From contig NZ_CP009831.1 in the NCBI RefSeq assembly GCF_000959525.1, positions 1,984,001 to 2,048,000 on the forward strand: DNA of 64,000 nucleotides. The letters are read 5' to 3'. This DNA is from Burkholderia multivorans ATCC BAA-247 (lineage in GTDB: Bacteria; Pseudomonadota; Gammaproteobacteria; Burkholderiales; Burkholderiaceae). The translations under genes were made by a program, and so were the position numbers. Positions 38,321 through 49,974 of the stretch are shown in pieces (within the stretch, counting starts at the first letter, position 1; the number at the start of each line of letters is the position of its first letter). The notes below the pieces were generated by a model that saw only the letters and a list, made by a program, of their open reading frames with translations, had not been told where the DNA came from and did not search any database.

Positions 38321-39262
38321 TCAGTCGTACAGCACCGCCTTGATCTTCGGGTCGTCGATGTTGGTCTTGTCGTACCAGTAGAAGCCGGTATCGATGACCT
38401 TCGGCAGCTTCTCGCCCTTGATCGCCTTCACGGCGGCCTCGACGGTCTTGTAGCCGATGCCGATCGGGTTCTGCGTGATCGCGCCGGCCATCAGCCCGCT
38501 GCGGATCGCGTCCTTCTGCTGCTTGCCCGAATCGTAGCCGACGATCACGACCTTGCGCTTCATCTCGCGCACGCCGTTGACGACGCCGATCGCCGAGCCT
38601 TCGTTGGTGCCGAACAGCCCCTTGAGCTTCGGATAGGCCTGCAGGATCGACTTCGTCACCTCGGTCGATTTCAATTGATCGCCTTCGCCGTACTGCACGG
38701 TGACGACCTGCACCTTCGGATGCGCAGCCTTCATCCGGTCGAGAAAACCGTCGCGCCGATCGATGCCGGTGCGGCTCGTCTGATCGTGCGCGACCACGGC
38801 GACCTGCCCTTCATCGCCGATCAGCGCGGCGAGCTTGTCGGCGGCGAGCGCGGCGGCCGCCTTGTTGTTGGTCGTCGCGGTGGTCACGGGGATGTCGCTG
38901 TCGACGCCCGAGTCGAATGCGATCACCGGAATCTTCTCCGCCTGCGCCTTCTTCAGCAGCGGCAGCGCGGCCTTGCTGTCGAGCGCGGCAAAGCCGACCG
39001 CGGCCGGTTTCTTCGCGATCGCGGCGGACAGCATGTCGATCTGCTTGTCGACCATTGCCTCCGTTTCGGGGCCTTCGAACGTCACCCTCACGTGGTAGTC
39101 GTTCGCGGCCTGCATCGCGCCCGACTTCACGGCCTGCCAGAACTGATGCTGGAAGCCTTTCGAGATCAGCGGGATGTAGCTTTCCTGCGCGTGCGCGCCG
39201 GTCGCGATGCCCGCGGCGAACGTCAGTCCGACGATCGCGTTCAACACCTTGCTCCTGATCAC
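38321..39262 (-). CDS. Periplasmic sugar-binding protein (RbsB-like), likely L-fucose
   Basis: 313 residues. Signal peptide MIRSKVLNAIVGLTFAAGIA ending TGAHAQ; a periplasmic binding protein of the ribose type follows (YIPLISKGFQHQFWQAVKSG, AIAKKPAAVGFAALDSKAAL, FGTNEGSAIGVVNGVREM). Works with the permease and ATPase encoded just upstream. Ligand inferred from the operon. Confidence 0.87.
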   Translation of the reverse strand: MIRSKVLNAIVGLTFAAGIATGAHAQESYIPLISKGFQHQFWQAVKSGAMQAANDYHVRVTFEGPETEAMVDKQIDMLSAAIAKKPAAVGFAALDSKAALPLLKKAQAEKIPVIAFDSGVDSDIPVTTATTNNKAAAALAADKLAALIGDEGQVAVVAHDQTSRTGIDRRDGFLDRMKAAHPKVQVVTVQYGEGDQLKSTEVTKSILQAYPKLKGLFGTNEGSAIGVVNGVREMKRKVVIVGYDSGKQQKDAIRSGLMAGAITQNPIGIGYKTVEAAVKAIKGEKLPKVIDTGFYWYDKTNIDDPKIKAVLYD

Positions 39263-39330
39263 TTCGCGTCTCCTTGGTTATATCCGCTGGAATGCCGGCC
39301 CGGCCGGCGGTGATGCGCAGCCTGCGTGCG

Positions 39331-40368
39331 TCAGCGGCGTCGCCGGCGCAGGATGTCGACGTAGACGGCGAGGATGATGATCACGCCCGTCACGACGGTC
39401 TGCCATTCCTGCGCGACCGACATGATGCGCAGCCCGTTGGTCAGCACGCTCATGATGAACGCGCCGATGATCGTGCCGGCGATACTGCCCGCGCCGCCGG
39501 ACAGCGACGTGCCGCCGATCACGACCGCCGCGATCGCGTCGAGCTCGTAGCCCTGCCCGAGCGCCGGCTGCGCGGAGTTCAGGCGCGACGCGATCAGCAG
39601 GCCCGCGATCCCGCATACCGCGCCACTGAACGTATAGACGGCGATCTTCCACGCGTCGACGTTCACGCCGGACAGCCGCAGCGCCTCCTCGTTGCTGCCG
39701 AGTGCGAACGTATAGCGGCCGAAGATCGTGCGATTCAGCACGATCGACGCGCCGACCGCGACGACGAACAGGATCAGCACCGCGTTCGGAATCGGCAGTG
39801 CCGGAACGAGATGGCCGATCAGCGAATCCTGCGCGATCGCGGTGAAGCCGGGCGTGTCGTTGAAATAGATCGGCCGAGTGCCGGAGATCACGAGCGACAG
39901 CCCCTTGAGCAGCATCATCATGCCGAGCGTCGCGATGAACGGCGGCACCTTCATCTTCGCGATGACGAAACCGGACACGCAGCCCGACAGCGCGCCGAAG
40001 CCGAGCGCGGCCGCGATCCCGAGCGGCAGCGGCATCCCCCAGTTCGTCAGCACGACGCCGGCCATCACCGCGCAGAACGTCATCAGCGTGCCGACCGACA
40101 GATCGATGCCCGACGTGATGATCACGTACGTGCAGGCGACCGCCAGCACGCCGTTCACCGCGGTGGCCTGCAGGATCGCGACGAGGTTGTCGACTTCGAG
40201 GAAGTTCGGCGATGCGGCGCCGAAGAACACGATCAGCAGCACGAGGCTCGCGAATGCGAGCAGGCGCTGCCGCGTCGCCGGATTGAACAGGCGCGCGCGA
40301 AGGCCCGACGCGGCGGCCGGCGCGTCGCCGGAAGCAAGGGGCGGAACGGGATGCGTATCGTTGGACAT
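39331..40368 (-). CDS. Sugar ABC transporter permease (RbsC-like)
   Basis: 345 residues. Inner-membrane permease of the ribose/xylose family with 8-10 hydrophobic segments. Typical motifs are AVACTYVIITSGIDLSVGT and GGTSLSGGAGSIAGTIIGAF. The N-terminal 40 residues are a cytoplasmic Ala/Pro-rich extension. It belongs to the fucose import system. Confidence 0.9.
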   Translation of the reverse strand: MSNDTHPVPPLASGDAPAAASGLRARLFNPATRQRLLAFASLVLLIVFFGAASPNFLEVDNLVAILQATAVNGVLAVACTYVIITSGIDLSVGTLMTFCAVMAGVVLTNWGMPLPLGIAAALGFGALSGCVSGFVIAKMKVPPFIATLGMMMLLKGLSLVISGTRPIYFNDTPGFTAIAQDSLIGHLVPALPIPNAVLILFVVAVGASIVLNRTIFGRYTFALGSNEEALRLSGVNVDAWKIAVYTFSGAVCGIAGLLIASRLNSAQPALGQGYELDAIAAVVIGGTSLSGGAGSIAGTIIGAFIMSVLTNGLRIMSVAQEWQTVVTGVIIILAVYVDILRRRRR

Positions 40369-40389
40369 GACGGACCCTGAACGGCTGAC

Positions 40390-41928
40390 TCACGACAAAA
40401 CGGTCGACTCGCGCTGCGTCGCGAGCTGCATGATCTTTTCCTGCGTCGCCTCGGCGGCGCTCAGCTCGCCGGTCACGCGCCCTTCGCACATCACGAGGAT
40501 CCGGTGGCTCATGCGCAGCACCTCGGGCAGTTCGGACGAGATCATCACGATGGCCTTGCCGTCCGCGGCGAGCGCGTCGAGCAATTTGTAGATCTCGCTT
40601 TTCGCGCCGACGTCGATGCCGCGCGTTGGCTCGTCGAAGAACAGGATGTCGCAGTCGCGCAGCAGCCACTTCGCGATCACGATCTTCTGCTGGTTGCCGC
40701 CGGACAGCAGCCTCACCGGCTGCGCGACCGACGGCGTGCGGATCGCGAGCTGGCGCACGTATGCGTGCGCGGTGTCGCGCAGCGCGCGCGCATCGACGAA
40801 CAGGCCGCGGCGCACGAAGCGGCGCAGGCTCGACAGCGCGATGTTGTTCTGCACGTCCATCCCGAGCGCGAGCCCGAAGTGCTTGCGGTCCTCGGACAGA
40901 TAGCCGATGCCGTGCGCGACGGCGTCTGCCGGCGTGCGGATCGTCACGCGCTTGCCGTGCACGCGGATCTCGCCCGCGTCGACCGGATCGGCGCCGAACA
41001 CGGCGCGCGCGACCTCCGTGCGGCCCGCCCCCATCAGCCCCGCGAAGCCGAGAATCTCGCCGCGGCGCACCGTAAAGCCGACGTCGCGAATCGCACGGCC
41101 GCGCGTGAGGCCGCGCACGTCGAGCGCGACCGCGTTCGACGACGTATCGGGCGGCGTGCGAAACGCGCTGTCGAGCTGGCGGCCGACCATCATCGCGATG
41201 ATCGCGTCCGTCGAGGTCTGCGCCATCGACACGGTCGCGACGTATTTGCCGTCGCGCATGACCGTCACGCGATCGGCGATCTGACGCAGCTCGTCCATCT
41301 TGTGCGAGATGTAGACGATGCCGACGCCGTGCGCGCGCAGCTCGCGGATGATGCGGAACAACTCGGCGATCTCGGCGTCGTTCAGCGCGGCGGTCGGCTC
41401 GTCCATGATCAGCACGCGCGAATCGAACGACAGCGCCTTCGCGATCTCGACCATCTGCTGCTTCGCGACCGTCAGCCGGCCGACCCGCGTGCGCGGGTCG
41501 AGATCGAGGCGCATCCGCGCGAAGATCGCGGCCGCGTCGCGATTCAGCTTGTCCTCGTCGACGAACACGCGCAGGCGCCCGCGCGGCTCGCGGCCGATGA
41601 AGATGTTCTGCGCAACGCTCAGATGATTCATCAGGTTCAGTTCCTGATGGATGATCGCGATGCCGTGCGCCTGCGCGGCGCGCGGATCGGCGATGTCGAC
41701 TTCGCGGCCGTCCATCAGGATCTCGCCGGCATCCTTCGGGTAGACGCCCGCGAGGATCTTCATCAGCGTCGACTTGCCGGCGCCGTTCTCGCCCATCAGC
41801 GCGTGCACTTCACCGGCGTACAGCTCGAAGCGGCAATCGTCGAGCGCCTGCACGCCGGGAAAGCGCTTGCAGATGCCGCGCAGCGCGATCAGCGGCGCGG
41901 CGGCTTCGGCGTTCGGATCGGGTTGCAT
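40390..41928 (-). CDS. Sugar ABC transporter ATPase with two ABC domains (RbsA-like)
   Basis: 512 residues. N-terminal ABC domain with Walker [10 protein letters not shown] at about 46-54 and Walker [12 protein letters not shown]. The C-terminal half is a second, degenerate ABC domain ([51 protein letters not shown]). This is the standard layout of carbohydrate-uptake-2 ATPases. Confidence 0.93.
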   Translation of the reverse strand: MQPDPNAEAAAPLIALRGICKRFPGVQALDDCRFELYAGEVHALMGENGAGKSTLMKILAGVYPKDAGEILMDGREVDIADPRAAQAHGIAIIHQELNLMNHLSVAQNIFIGREPRGRLRVFVDEDKLNRDAAAIFARMRLDLDPRTRVGRLTVAKQQMVEIAKALSFDSRVLIMDEPTAALNDAEIAELFRIIRELRAHGVGIVYISHKMDELRQIADRVTVMRDGKYVATVSMAQTSTDAIIAMMVGRQLDSAFRTPPDTSSNAVALDVRGLTRGRAIRDVGFTVRRGEILGFAGLMGAGRTEVARAVFGADPVDAGEIRVHGKRVTIRTPADAVAHGIGYLSEDRKHFGLALGMDVQNNIALSSLRRFVRRGLFVDARALRDTAHAYVRQLAIRTPSVAQPVRLLSGGNQQKIVIAKWLLRDCDILFFDEPTRGIDVGAKSEIYKLLDALAADGKAIVMISSELPEVLRMSHRILVMCEGRVTGELSAAEATQEKIMQLATQRESTVLS

Positions 41929-41946
41929 GAGGCCTATCCGTCGCGT

Positions 41947-44059
<2,113 letters not shown>

Positions 44060-44082
44060 GAAGAACCGTCCGCGAAAGAAGG

Positions 44083-44925
44083 TCAGGCTTGTACCGTGCG
44101 CTGGCGCTGCTCGCCCAGCCCGTCGATGCCGAGCGTCATCACCTGCCCGGCACGCAGATAGACGGGCGGCTTCTGGCCGAGCCCCACGCCGGGCGGTGTG
44201 CCGGTCGAGATCACGTCGCCCGGCTGCAGGCTCATGAAGCGGCTCAGATAGCTGATCAGGTGGGGCACGCGAAACACCATCGTCGCGGTCGTGCCGTCCT
44301 GATAGCGATGACCGTCGACCTCGAGCCACAGACGCAGCGCATGCGGATCGGGCACTTCGTCGGCCGTCACGAGCCACGGTCCGATCGGGCCGAACGTGTC
44401 GTTGCCCTTGCCCTTGTCCCACGTGCCGCCGCGTTCGAGCTGATATTCACGCTCCGACACGTCGTTGACGACGCAGTAGCCGGCGACGTGCGACAGCGCA
44501 TCGGCTTCGGCGATGTAGCGGCCGCCGCGGCCGATTACGACGCCGAGCTCGACTTCCCAGTCGGTCTTCTCCGATCCGCGCGGAATCTCGACGTCGTCGT
44601 TCGGCCCCGAGATCGCGCTCGTCCACTTGCCGAACACGACGGGTTCTTTCGGCACGTCCATGCCCGACTCGGCCGCGTGATCCGAATAGTTGAGCCCGAT
44701 GCAGATGAACTTGCCGACGCGGCCCACGCAGGCGCCGATGCGCGGTGTGCCTTCGACGAGCGGCAGCGACGACGGCGGTATGTCGCGCAGCCGCGCGAGC
44801 GACTCCGGTAGCAGCACGTCGCCGGCGATGTCGTCGACCACGCCCGACAGATCGCGGATCTGTCCGTGCGCATCGAGCAAGCCCGGCTTTTCACGATGTT
44901 TGTCGCCGAATCTGAGCAGTTTCAT
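44083..44925 (-). CDS. 2,4-diketo-3-deoxy-L-fuconate hydrolase (fumarylacetoacetate hydrolase family)
   Basis: 280 residues. Final step: C-C cleavage to pyruvate and L-lactate. FAH-fold motifs: KFICIGLNYSDHAAESG near residue 70, DWEVELGVVIGRG with two metal-ligand Glu near 119, VVNDVSEREYQLERGGTWDK, and ISTGTPPGVGLGQKPP. 23-base gap before the dehydratase gene. Confidence 0.88.
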   Translation of the reverse strand: MKLLRFGDKHREKPGLLDAHGQIRDLSGVVDDIAGDVLLPESLARLRDIPPSSLPLVEGTPRIGACVGRVGKFICIGLNYSDHAAESGMDVPKEPVVFGKWTSAISGPNDDVEIPRGSEKTDWEVELGVVIGRGGRYIAEADALSHVAGYCVVNDVSEREYQLERGGTWDKGKGNDTFGPIGPWLVTADEVPDPHALRLWLEVDGHRYQDGTTATMVFRVPHLISYLSRFMSLQPGDVISTGTPPGVGLGQKPPVYLRAGQVMTLGIDGLGEQRQRTVQA

Positions 44926-44957
44926 GTCGCGTCGATAGGAAAGGAGAATGGGAACGG

Positions 44958-45722
44958 TCAGTTGGACCAGCCGCCGTCGATCAGATGAATCGCGCCCGTC
45001 GTGAACGACGATTCGTCGGAGGCCAGATACAGCGCGAGCGCCGCGACTTCGTCCGGGCTGCCGATGCGGCCCATCGGCTGACGCGCGACGAACGCCTGTC
45101 GCACGGTGTCGACCGATACCTGCCGCGCCCGCGCCTGCTCGGCGATCCGCTGCTCGAGCGACGGCGACTCGATCGTGCCCGGGCAGATCGCGTTGCAACG
45201 AATGCGCTGCTCGACGAAATCGGCGGCGATCGACTTCGTGAGGCCGATCACGGCCGCCTTCGTCGTCCCGTAGACGAAACGGTTCGGCACGCCCTTCACG
45301 CTCGACGCGGCCGAGGCCATGTTGACGATCGACGCGCCACCGGCCGCGATCATCGCGGGCAGCAGCGCGCGCACGAGCCGGTACATCGACGTGACGTTCA
45401 GCTGCCACGCGAAGGTCCATGCCGCGTCGTCGCAGTCGAGGATCGAGCCGTGATGGACGTAGCCCGCGCAGTTGAACAGCACGTCGAACGCAGGTTCGGC
45501 TGCCGCCAGCGCCGCGATCGCCGTCGCGTCGGTCACGTCGAGCCCGCGCGTGGTCACACGCGTGCCGGCCGCGTCGGCGTCGGCCGCGAGCCGCGCGAGC
45601 GCGGCTTCGTCGATGTCCGTCGCCAGTACGTCGGCGCCTTCGCGCGCGAAGCGCAGCGCGGTCGCGCGGCCGATGCCCTGACCGGCGGCCGTGACCAGCG
45701 CGCGTTTGCCCTGCAATCTCAT
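44958..45722 (-). CDS. 2-keto-3-deoxy-L-fuconate dehydrogenase (short-chain dehydrogenase)
   Basis: 254 residues. Oxidises 2-keto-3-deoxy-L-fuconate to the 2,4-diketo compound with NAD+. N-terminus LQGKRALVTAAGQGIGRATA, Asp in ATDID favouring NAD, FNCAG, catalytic YGTTK at about 154-158, and CNAICPGTIESPSL as in BDH2-like SDRs. First gene of the fucose operon; a palindromic operator candidate lies 56 bases upstream of its start. Confidence 0.85.
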   Translation of the reverse strand: MRLQGKRALVTAAGQGIGRATALRFAREGADVLATDIDEAALARLAADADAAGTRVTTRGLDVTDATAIAALAAAEPAFDVLFNCAGYVHHGSILDCDDAAWTFAWQLNVTSMYRLVRALLPAMIAAGGASIVNMASAASSVKGVPNRFVYGTTKAAVIGLTKSIAADFVEQRIRCNAICPGTIESPSLEQRIAEQARARQVSVDTVRQAFVARQPMGRIGSPDEVAALALYLASDESSFTTGAIHLIDGGWSN

Positions 45723-45777
45723 GAGCCGCTCTCCGATGACGTCGCCAACGCCCGCAGACCGCCGTACATTGGCGCAA

Positions 45778-45792
45778 TGGACCAAAGGTCCA
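45778..45792 (-). promoter_or_regulatory. Palindromic operator candidate for the fucose-operon GntR regulator
   Basis: TGGACCAAAGGTCCA: 6-bp arms around an AAA spacer, 56-70 bases upstream of the first operon gene. FadR-type GntR proteins commonly bind short palindromes with GGTC/GACC-like arms, so this is a natural repressor site. A second copy was not found before the GntR gene itself. Confidence 0.6.
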
Positions 45793-46166
45793 ACCAATCA
45801 TAGGAAGCGATCCGGCGTTTGTCACGGGCCGGCAATTCAGTGTTTTCCCGAGCGAACGGATCGCGCGACGGCGCCGCGATGCTGCCCTCTCCGGCACGGC
45901 GACAGGCTCGCCTCATTCGCCGCACAGCCAATACCGGCGCGGCTTTCAGGCCGTCGCCGCACGCCGCGTCGCGGGCCCTTTCGTCGAAACTGACCGAATC
46001 GTCATCTTCGCGTCAGGGTCTCAACGGGCCGCGCGCGCGATCATCCGAAGACCGGGCCGCGCGGTGCGTCGCCAGCGCCCGCCGCCGATCCCTGCGGGCG
46101 TCTCCGTCCCCCGGCGGCGCACCCCGTGACTGGGCGAGCAGACACGGTTGCGCGGGCCCGTTTTGC

Positions 46167-46197
46167 CGCCTCGGACGTTCGCGTCCGGGGCGTTTTT
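46167..46197 (+). terminator. Intrinsic terminator with TTCG tetraloop, no upstream gene
   Basis: Eleven-pair stem (one G-T pair) closed by TTCG at 46178-46181, core CGGACG/CGTCCG, followed by TTTTT at 46193-46197. A textbook rho-independent terminator on the plus strand. The nearest plus-strand coding gene upstream is almost 10 kb away, so it probably ends a short unannotated transcript. Confidence 0.75.
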
Positions 46198-46394
46198 GTG
46201 CACGCGTGCGCAAGAAAATAAGCGTGGATTGTTTCTGAATCGGCAAAAGGTAATTCAATCCAGACAGGATGTTTTTTCACGTCACAGACGCTTACATTTA
46301 CCGCACCACTCATGGAAACCCCTAACGGAAACGCCATCGGGCACTGAGACCTGTTGCCCGGGCGCACACCGCACGAGCTTTAGGAAACGGCACA

Positions 46395-46685
46395 ATGAAG
46401 GCTTCCAAATCTTTGCCTGCGCTCGATCCCGCCGACGTCCACGTCGAAATCCTCGAACAGTCCGATACGCTGCTCGTCGTCCGCTGGGTCGAACCCGGCC
46501 GCTGCCACTACGGCGAGCAACGCTGGCGCCGCCGCTTCGCGCAGCGCACCGGCACCTGCGCGCTGTCGCGCCAGGTGATCCACCGCGGCGACGAAGTGTT
46601 CCGCCCCGCCGAGCGTCCGGCGCCCGCGAATGCCGGCGCGATGATCTCGGCGGCCGAAGTGCTCGGGCTGTCGAGCGGCAAGTAA
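46395..46685 (+). CDS. Small hypothetical protein (DUF3331-like)
   Basis: 96 residues. Contains LVVRWVEPGRCHYGEQRWRR, TCALSRQVIHRGDEVFRP and a C-terminal NAGAMISAAEV, a pattern I associate with the Burkholderia DUF3331 family; the family name is from memory. Two Cys are conserved in that pattern. No signal peptide, no membrane segment. Function unknown. Stands alone between two intergenic regions. Confidence 0.7.
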   Translation: MKASKSLPALDPADVHVEILEQSDTLLVVRWVEPGRCHYGEQRWRRRFAQRTGTCALSRQVIHRGDEVFRPAERPAPANAGAMISAAEVLGLSSGK

Positions 46686-46941
46686 CGCGCTTCGTCGCGC
46701 ACCGGCATCGCAGTCGCGCCATGCCGGCATGCCACGGCCGCCGCGCGCTTTTCTTCATACTTATTGCGCAAGTTGCAAAGAAAGGCGAATGAAAGATTTA
46801 TTCTTGCGCCGACTGTTACGACCCAGGAAACAATTTATCGTCAAAATCAGCGTTTACCCTGAGATCGCCGGTCACTACCATGGAGTCAATCGCTCGAGAC
46901 ATGGTGTCGCGAGCGAAGCGAATAAAACACCGGAGGTCATC

Positions 46942-47241
46942 ATGAAATCGCTCGTTATCGCCGTTGCTGCCGCTGCCGCCCTGTCCGCTTCGTTCAGCAC
47001 GTTCGCCCAAAGCACCGTGACGCGCGCGCAAGTGCGCAACGAACTGGTTCAGCTCGAAAAGGCCGGCTACAAGCCCGGTCTGGCAAGCCCGTACTACCCG
47101 AACGACATCCAGGCCGCCGAAGCACGCGTGCATGGCGCGGACGCAAGCGGCTACGGCGCACAGCCGGCGCCGGTCGTCCACTCGGGCGCGCCCGCTGCCG
47201 CGACGTCGAACGCACGCGATTCGATCTTCTTCGGCCAGTAA
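46942..47241 (+). CDS. Small secreted DUF4148-family protein
   Basis: 99 residues. Signal peptide MKSLVIAVAAAAALSASFST ending FAQ, then the DUF4148 core VTRAQVRNELVQLEKAGYKP and YPNDIQAAEARVHG. Such small periplasmic proteins are numerous in Burkholderia; their role is unknown. GGAGG lies 4-5 bases before the ATG, so the longer open frame starting at 46729 is rejected. It is followed by two terminators. Confidence 0.85.
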   Translation: MKSLVIAVAAAAALSASFSTFAQSTVTRAQVRNELVQLEKAGYKPGLASPYYPNDIQAAEARVHGADASGYGAQPAPVVHSGAPAAATSNARDSIFFGQ

Positions 47242-47292
47242 GCCGAAGCGCCCCGAGCGGGCGCCGCGCGTTGCGCGATGAAGCTGTATCCG

Positions 47293-47324
47293 GACGAGCC
47301 CGTCATGCGGGCTCGTCTTTTTTT
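47293..47324 (+). terminator. Intrinsic terminator of the DUF4148 gene
   Basis: Perfect 10-bp stem GACGAGCCCG / CGGGCTCGTC with loop TCATG, followed by seven T at 47318-47324. About 50 bases after the stop codon. Confidence 0.9.
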
Positions 47325-47366
47325 GCGAAGCACCGCATACCTCCGCCGCCCGGCAACGGGTGGCTT

Positions 47367-47397
47367 CGCCCGGGCGCATCGCGTCCGGGCGCTTTTT
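47367..47397 (+). terminator. Second tandem intrinsic terminator
   Basis: Eleven-pair stem CGCCCGGGCGC / GCGTCCGGGCG (one G-T pair) with a 3-base ATC loop, then C and TTTTT at 47393-47397. Acts on the plus strand, about 40 bases after the first terminator; a backup that keeps transcription out of the convergent carnitine operon. Confidence 0.8.
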
Positions 47398-47430
47398 CGT
47401 CTGCGGCACGCGAGCCGCGCGGCCGGCCCG

Positions 47431-48411
47431 CTAGGTATCGGGCGCGAGCAGGAACGCGCCGACCATGCGGTGCAGGCGCGCCGCCTGCGGACTCGTCGCC
47501 AGCGCGCGCCAGCAGCCGTGCACGAGCCCCTCGCCCATCCAGTAGCGCGCACGGCCGCCGGCCGCGCGAATCCGTTCGACGTACGCGCGCGCATCGTCGC
47601 GCAGCGGATCGTGCTCGGCGCCGATCGCGAGCACCGGCGGCAGTCCGTCGAAACGCGCGGCCTCCAGCGGCAGCGATGCGCGCAGCAGCGGATCCGCGTG
47701 CGACGAACGATCGCCGGTGCGCGCCGTTGCCTCGCGTTCGCCCCAGTACCACGCGCGATAGCGATGCACGTCATCGAGCGTCAGCATCGGCGCATGCGCT
47801 TCCGTCTCGCGCGCCGGCGATTGCGGTTCGAAGCCGAGCATCGGATAGACGAGCGCGACGCCGTCGATGCCCTCGATGCCGCGCGCGTCCGCATCGCGCA
47901 GCACCGTCGCGACGGCCGCCGCGAGATTGCCGCCCGCGCTGTCGCCGGCGAGCGTCAGCGGCGCCGTGCACGGGCCGAACGGCAGGCGCGCATCGCGTGC
48001 CGCGCGCGCGACGGCCGCGCAATCCTCGAGCGCGGCCGGCGCACGATGCTCGGGCGCGAGCCGATAGTCGACCGCGATCACCGCGAGGCCCGTATCGGCC
48101 GCGAGCCGCGCGGTGATCAGCTGATGACTGTCGAGCGAGCCGACGACGAACCCGCCGCCATGAAAAAACAGCACCGTGCCGCGCGGCGCGCCGTGCGACG
48201 GCGCGTAGCGCCGCAGCGCGATCGCCTGGCCGTGCGGCGCGTGCCATACCGCGTCCTGCCGTGCGACGCCGGCCGGCAGCGTCGCGGGCGTCCACGCGGC
48301 CGCGAAGCGGTCGTACAGGCGACGCTGCTCGTCGGGCGTGCACGCGGCCGCGCCCGGCGGATACCAAGCGTCGACCGCCGCGACGAACGCCGCGATTTCC
48401 GCTTCGAGCAT
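47431..48411 (-). CDS. Alpha/beta hydrolase (HSL-type lipase/esterase) of the carnitine operon
   Basis: 326 residues. Hormone-sensitive-lipase family: oxyanion-hole HGGGF near residue 82, nucleophile elbow GDSAGGN near residue 153, Asp in GAEHDPLRDDARAY and His in GLVHGCW. It holds the position of the lipolytic gene that follows cdhB in Pseudomonas (PA5384), where it may release carnitine from acyl-carnitines. Start MLEAEIAAFVAA lies 17 bases after the thioesterase stop; the open frame reaching 49827 is an out-of-frame shadow upstream of that. Confidence 0.87.
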   Translation of the reverse strand: MLEAEIAAFVAAVDAWYPPGAAACTPDEQRRLYDRFAAAWTPATLPAGVARQDAVWHAPHGQAIALRRYAPSHGAPRGTVLFFHGGGFVVGSLDSHQLITARLAADTGLAVIAVDYRLAPEHRAPAALEDCAAVARAARDARLPFGPCTAPLTLAGDSAGGNLAAAVATVLRDADARGIEGIDGVALVYPMLGFEPQSPARETEAHAPMLTLDDVHRYRAWYWGEREATARTGDRSSHADPLLRASLPLEAARFDGLPPVLAIGAEHDPLRDDARAYVERIRAAGGRARYWMGEGLVHGCWRALATSPQAARLHRMVGAFLLAPDT

Positions 48412-48428
48412 CGCGTGACCCGCGTACG

Positions 48429-48917
48429 TTAGCGGCGCGGCGGCAGCGCGATCACCCGGCCCGCATACGCGGGCGCCGCGCAATCGCGCTGCAACGCGTG
48501 AAGCTCGGCCACACGCGCGGCGACGTCGTCGTCGAACGGCGCCGATTTCGCGCCGCCGCGCGTATCGACGTGCAGCAGCATCTGCTCGCTCGCCGACACC
48601 GCACCGTCGTGCCCGTCCGCGAACAGCTCGAGATACAGATGCAGCCGCTTCGCGTCGTGCGCGAGCACGCGCGCATCGACGCGCACGCGCGTGCCTTCCT
48701 TGATCTCCTGCAGATAGTTGACGTGCGCTTCGAGCGTATAGACCGAGCGGCCGCACTCGCGACGCGCCGCGTCGTCGAGCCCGATGCGGTCCAGCAGCGC
48801 ATCGGTCGCGAAGCTGAAGATCAGCAGATAGAACGCGTCGCGCAAATGGCCGTTGTAGTCGACCCACTCTGGCCGCACGACGTCGCGGTAAAGCGTCAGC
48901 GGGGTATCGCCGGTCAT
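48429..48917 (-). CDS. cdhB: Betainyl-CoA thioesterase (hotdog fold)
   Basis: 162 residues. 4HBT-type hotdog thioesterase: VRPEWVDYNGHLRDAFYLLI at the N-terminus with the usual Asp/Asn-Gly-His active region, then VYTLEAHVNYLQEIKEGTRV. In carnitine breakdown it releases glycine betaine from betainyl-CoA made by the BKACE enzyme. Six bases after cdhA. Confidence 0.85.
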   Translation of the reverse strand: MTGDTPLTLYRDVVRPEWVDYNGHLRDAFYLLIFSFATDALLDRIGLDDAARRECGRSVYTLEAHVNYLQEIKEGTRVRVDARVLAHDAKRLHLYLELFADGHDGAVSASEQMLLHVDTRGGAKSAPFDDDVAARVAELHALQRDCAAPAYAGRVIALPPRR

Positions 48918-48923
48918 GTTCGT

Positions 48924-49889
48924 TCAGTCCTCGAATCGCATCCCATGCCGCGCCTTCACCGCGGCGATCGCCTTCAGCACCTCGGTAATGCACTCGTCGC
49001 GATAGCGTTCGAGTTCCTTGATGCTGCGCTTGCCCTGCTGCTCGCTCGTGCCGTCGACGACGCGATCGATCAGTTCGTCGGTCAGCGTCGGCGCGACGAG
49101 TTTCGTCCACGGCAGTTCGAGCGCGGGGCCGAACTGCTGCATGAAGTGTCGCATGCCCGCGTCGCCGCCGGCCAGCGTGTAGGTCAGGAACGTCCCCATG
49201 AAGGACCAGCGGATGCCTGCACCGAAGCGGATCGCGTCGTCGATTTCGCCGGTCGTCGCGACGCCTTCGTTGACGAGATGCAGCGCCTCGCGCCACAGCG
49301 CTTCGAGCAGCCGGTCCGCGATGAAGCCCGGCACTTCCTTGCGCACGTGCAGCGGCCGCATGCCGAGCTTCCGATAGATCGCCATCGCGGCCTCGACCGC
49401 TTCGGGCGACGTGCGCGCGCCGCCGAGCACTTCGACGAGCGGCAGCAGATACACGGGATTGAACGGATGGCCGACCACGCAGCGCTCCGGATGCGTCGCG
49501 CGCGCATAGAAATCGGTCGGCAGCAGTCCCGACGTCGACGATGCGATGATCGCGTCGGGCTTCGCCGCGCGGCTGATCTGCTCGTGCAGTTCGAGCTTCA
49601 GCGCTTCGCGCTCGGGCGCGCTTTCCTGGATGAAGTCGGCGTCGGCGACGCAAGCTTCGATCGTCGACTCGAAACGCAGCCGCGCGGGATCGGCGCCCGC
49701 TGCAAGACCGACGCGTTCGAGCGCGGGCCACGCGTTCGCGACGTTCGCCCGCAGCCGCGCTTCCGCGCCCGGCGCCGGATCCCATACCACCACGTCGAGA
49801 CCGTGCGCGAGCGCGCGGGCGATCCATCCGCTGCCGATCACGCCGGTGCCGATGGCGGCGAACGTCTTGATGTCGGTTATCACTGCCAT
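48924..49889 (-). CDS. cdhA: L-carnitine 3-dehydrogenase
   Basis: 321 residues. Oxidises L-carnitine to 3-dehydrocarnitine with NAD+. 3-hydroxyacyl-CoA-dehydrogenase fold: NAD motif [10 protein letters not shown] at the N-terminus, [34 protein letters not shown] and [20 protein letters not shown]. Immediate neighbours (BKACE enzyme and thioesterase) confirm the carnitine role. Confidence 0.92.
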   Translation of the reverse strand: MAVITDIKTFAAIGTGVIGSGWIARALAHGLDVVVWDPAPGAEARLRANVANAWPALERVGLAAGADPARLRFESTIEACVADADFIQESAPEREALKLELHEQISRAAKPDAIIASSTSGLLPTDFYARATHPERCVVGHPFNPVYLLPLVEVLGGARTSPEAVEAAMAIYRKLGMRPLHVRKEVPGFIADRLLEALWREALHLVNEGVATTGEIDDAIRFGAGIRWSFMGTFLTYTLAGGDAGMRHFMQQFGPALELPWTKLVAPTLTDELIDRVVDGTSEQQGKRSIKELERYRDECITEVLKAIAAVKARHGMRFED

Positions 49890-49974
49890 GTCAACGCATC
49901 CTTCAATTCGAGAGAAATCGGACGGCGCGCGCGCATCGTGCGCGCCGCCATGTCATATCGGTCGTTCAGCGCGC

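Larger units (their letters stand above)
45723..46394. other. Intergenic region: fucose promoter, operator and an orphan terminator
   Basis: About 670 bases. The left end holds the fucose operon promoter and the palindrome. The middle has only unsupported frames. On the plus strand an intrinsic terminator stands at 46167-46197 with no annotated gene before it, which raises the possibility of a small RNA. The right end, from 46200, is AT-richer and probably holds the promoter of the gene at 46395. Confidence 0.5.

Noticed and set aside
47431-49827. A 798-codon minus-strand frame that could be read as a fusion of hydrolase with upstream sequence
   Set aside because: Only the last 326 codons have protein-like sequence; upstream it overlaps cdhB and cdhA in another frame.
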